The notes under the pieces: generated by a model
What the model was told of the DNA's origin: nothing
Databases searched by the model: none
What the model saw: only the letters and a program-made list of their open reading frames with translations
Shown here: positions 60,452-63,157 of the stretch, in pieces
How the letters are laid out: every line of letters starts with the position of its first letter
Position numbering within the stretch: position 1 is the stretch's first letter
Source of the DNA: Ilumatobacteraceae bacterium
Lineage (GTDB): Bacteria > Actinomycetota > Acidimicrobiia > Acidimicrobiales > Iamiaceae
NCBI GenBank assembly: GCA_025463265.1
Contig: JAOBWH010000099.1
Coordinates: 1-63,157 of the forward strand
Length of the DNA stretch: 63,157 nucleotides
Direction of reading: 5' to 3'
Translations under genes and position numbers: made by a program

Positions 60452-60498
60452 CTGGCGCCCCGATCCCGGCCCGCGGTCCGCGCCCGCGGAGGCCACGG

Positions 60499-61533
<1,035 letters not shown>

Positions 61534-61570
61534 GGATCTCCGATCGCCTCCGAAGGACCTGCTCAGCGGC

Positions 61571-62080
61571 ATGGACACCTGGGAACCCACCTGGCCGGGC
61601 CGCCCGCCCGGCGCCGGCTCGCTCGGCCAGCGGATCGCCACGCTGCGGGTGGACCGCGGGTGGACCCAGCAGCACCTCGCGGACCGCGTCGGCATCTCCC
61701 GGGTGGCGGTCAGCCACCTCGAGACCGACCTGAACACGCCGTCGGAGCGCACCGTGGCCCTGCTCGCCGGGTTGTTCCGCCTGGAGCCCCACGACCTGGT
61801 GGCCGGCACCTCGTACCCCACGGCCAAGAGCGACCGCCTCCCGCTGGTGGTCACGCGCTGGACCGAGGTCGAGCACCAGCTGGCCCTCCTGACCCGGGAC
61901 CTCTGGTGGCTCGACGGCGCCGACGGGGCGCACGAGCGGGCGGCGTCCCCGGTGGTCGAGCAGGTCCTGGGGACGTGGGACGCCGCGCTGGCCAAGCTGG
62001 CCGACAGCGTCCACGATCCGGGCGAGGCCGCCCTGGTGGCCACGGCCCGCGAAGCCGTCGCCCACCGCCGGGCGCGCTGA
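61571..62080 (+). CDS. XRE-family transcriptional regulator
   Basis: The 169-residue protein has a Cro/C1-type helix-turn-helix at about residues 17-72 (LGQRIATLRVDRGWTQQHLA, VGISRVAVSHLETDLNTPSE), preceded by a Pro-rich tail. The remaining ~95 residues are helical and contain RWTEVEHQLALLTRDLWWLDG; I know no ligand domain like this. It lies between gmd and dnaE2. Its targets are unknown; a dyad in the upstream gap is a candidate. Confidence 0.8.
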   Translation: MDTWEPTWPGRPPGAGSLGQRIATLRVDRGWTQQHLADRVGISRVAVSHLETDLNTPSERTVALLAGLFRLEPHDLVAGTSYPTAKSDRLPLVVTRWTEVEHQLALLTRDLWWLDGADGAHERAASPVVEQVLGTWDAALAKLADSVHDPGEAALVATAREAVAHRRAR

Positions 62081-62151
62081 TGCGCTGACGCCTGAGGGTT
62101 GCTGAGCAACGGTTCGTGACCCGATCGACCACTACCTCGGCCGCAGTTGAT

Positions 62152-62165
62152 CGAACGTGTGTTCG
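62152..62165. promoter_or_regulatory. SOS (LexA) box upstream of dnaE2
   Basis: CGAAC-GTGT-GTTCG is a perfect palindrome with a 4-base spacer, matching the actinobacterial LexA consensus CGAACrnryGTTCG. It ends 15 bases before the DnaE2 start, where LexA would block transcription until DNA damage. DnaE2 is a known SOS gene, so position and target agree. Confidence 0.85.
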
Positions 62166-62180
62166 GCGCGAAGGTGGGGG

Positions 62181-63157
62181 ATGGCATTTGGAAACCCCCC
62201 CGTGCCGTGGTCGGAGGTCCACCGTCGGCTGAGCGACCTCCCCGGCCCTCCGGTGGACGGGACCCGTTGGGCCAACGGCGGCGACGGCGATGAGCGCGAG
62301 CGGGCGGGACGGCGGCCGCGGTCGGGGGCGACGCCCGCCGAGCCACCGGCACCACCGGAGTGGGCGGACGGGGGCGACAGCCCGGCGTGGTCACGGAAGC
62401 GCTCGGCGTACGTCCCGCCGCCCGATGTCGCCGGGGGCCGAGGTGCCGGCCGGCGCGGGGCGGTGCGGTACGCCGAGCTGCACTGCCACACGAACTTCAG
62501 CTTCCTCGACGGGGCCTCGCACCCCGAGGAGCTGGCCGAGGAGGCCGCTCGGCTGGGCCTGGAAGCCCTCGCGGTCACCGACCACGACGGCTTCTACGGC
62601 GTCGTCCGCTTCGCCGAGGCGGCCCGGGCCGTGGGGCTGCCCACCGTGTTCGGGACCGAGCTGACCCTCGACGGCCCGACCCTGCCGCCGCTCGGTGCGG
62701 CCGATCCGCCGGGCGAGCACCTGGTGGTCCTGGCGCGGTCGCCGCAGGGCTACGCCGCGCTGGCCCGGGCGGCCACCACCGCCCAGCTCGCCGGGCAGAA
62801 GGGGGCGCCCCGCATCGGCATCGATGCCCTTGCGGAGCTGTCGGGCGGAACGTGGGCGGTGCTGACCGGGTGCCGCAAGGGGCCGATCGCCACCGCGCTC
62901 CACCAAGACGGGCCGGCAGCGGCGGGCCGGGCGCTCGACCGCCTGGTGAGCCTGTTCGGCCGGGAACACGTCCACGTCGAGCTGTGGGACCACGGCGACC
63001 CGCTCGACGGGGTCCGCAACGACGTCCTGGCCGATGCCGCCGTGCGCCGGGGCGTGGGGCTGCTGGCCACCAACAACGTCCACTACGCGGTGCCGTCACG
63101 GCGGCGGTTGGCCACCGCGCTGGCGGCCGTGCGGTCCCGTCGCAGCCTGGCCGAGAT
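62181..63157 (+). CDS. dnaE2: Error-prone DNA polymerase III alpha subunit DnaE2, N-terminal part
   Basis: The frame is open to the right edge, so only 325 residues are seen. After ~90 residues of Pro/Arg-rich low-complexity sequence, which begins NPPVPWSEVHRRL as in actinobacterial DnaE2, a PHP domain follows with YAELHCHTNFSFLDGASHPEELA, ALAVTDHDGFYGVVRFAEAA and FGTELTL. The HxH and DHD motifs are metal-binding sites of the family. DnaE2 performs mutagenic lesion bypass with ImuA'/ImuB; neither gene is upstream. Its SOS box and a GGTGGGGG ribosome site directly precede ATG 62181. Confidence 0.87.
   Translation, partial: MAFGNPPVPWSEVHRRLSDLPGPPVDGTRWANGGDGDERERAGRRPRSGATPAEPPAPPEWADGGDSPAWSRKRSAYVPPPDVAGGRGAGRRGAVRYAELHCHTNFSFLDGASHPEELAEEAARLGLEALAVTDHDGFYGVVRFAEAARAVGLPTVFGTELTLDGPTLPPLGAADPPGEHLVVLARSPQGYAALARAATTAQLAGQKGAPRIGIDALAELSGGTWAVLTGCRKGPIATALHQDGPAAAGRALDRLVSLFGREHVHVELWDHGDPLDGVRNDVLADAAVRRGVGLLATNNVHYAVPSRRRLATALAAVRSRRSLAE

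Overview
The window is very GC-rich DNA with dense coding, ATGA/GTGA-coupled genes and frequent GTG starts, which points to an actinobacterium. Coenzyme F420 genes (cofD, cofE), an LCP cell-wall ligase, an LpdA-like flavoprotein, a SARP/BTAD regulator, a DnaE2-type polymerase behind an actinobacterial SOS box and propionate-type acyl-CoA genes all agree. My best guess is class Acidimicrobiia (Iamia/Ilumatobacter-like); this is inference and no rRNA is present to prove it. I see no tRNA, rRNA, CRISPR array, transposase or phage gene.

Layout. 1-3.3 kb: the end of a PhoD-like phosphatase, a small membrane protein, a GDP-6-deoxymannose reductase-like enzyme, and a family 2 glycosyltransferase coupled to a methyltransferase. 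3.4-13.2 kb: two divergent envelope-glycan operons, one of two GT4 glycosyltransferases, a GT-C-like membrane protein and a methyltransferase, the other of three large membrane proteins including an LPG-synthase-type flippase-like protein. 13.2-17.0 kb: meaB, a lipoprotein and methylmalonyl-CoA mutase. 17.2-21.4 kb: a HAD phosphatase, an LpdA-like oxidoreductase and a large membrane protein. 21.4-28.7 kb: an accessory stretch of small genes (four-helix-bundle protein, DUF1622 protein, metallothionein, Cys/His microprotein, ArsR/SRPBCC operon) with several broken genes. 28.7-36.5 kb: SDR, sterol-desaturase-family hydroxylase, aminotransferase, a second ArsR/SRPBCC pair and a 1190-residue SARP-ATPase regulator. 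36.5-44.6 kb: biotin-dependent carboxylase alpha subunit with biotin ligase, a large lipoprotein coupled to pabC and pabB, and an acyl-CoA dehydrogenase. 44.7-61.5 kb: envelope polysaccharide genes (LCP ligase, ugd, UDP-glucuronate decarboxylase, GDP-fucose synthase, three GT4 glycosyltransferases, a sugar-1-phosphate nucleotidyltransferase, an epimerase, gmd), interrupted by a lipase-like lipoprotein and cofDE. 61.6 kb to the end: an XRE regulator and the start of dnaE2.

How it works together: Ugd and the decarboxylase should make UDP-xylose. The nucleotidyltransferase (if it makes GDP-mannose), Gmd and the two reductases should make GDP-fucose and GDP-rhamnose/6-deoxy-talose-type sugars. 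The glycosyltransferases and membrane proteins would assemble these into a surface polymer, and the LCP protein could attach it to peptidoglycan.

The most striking feature is a 461-residue intein with a LAGLIDADG-type endonuclease inside the UDP-glucuronate decarboxylase, placed exactly between the RIFN and TYGP motif halves. Also notable are an operon behind two tandem GTAAC-N6-GTTAC palindromes whose first gene carries a one-base frameshift, a 56-codon metallothionein gene, an 11-bp-arm dyad in a divergent promoter region, and a recurrent TAnnnT box 6-9 bases ahead of start codons that suggests many leaderless transcripts.
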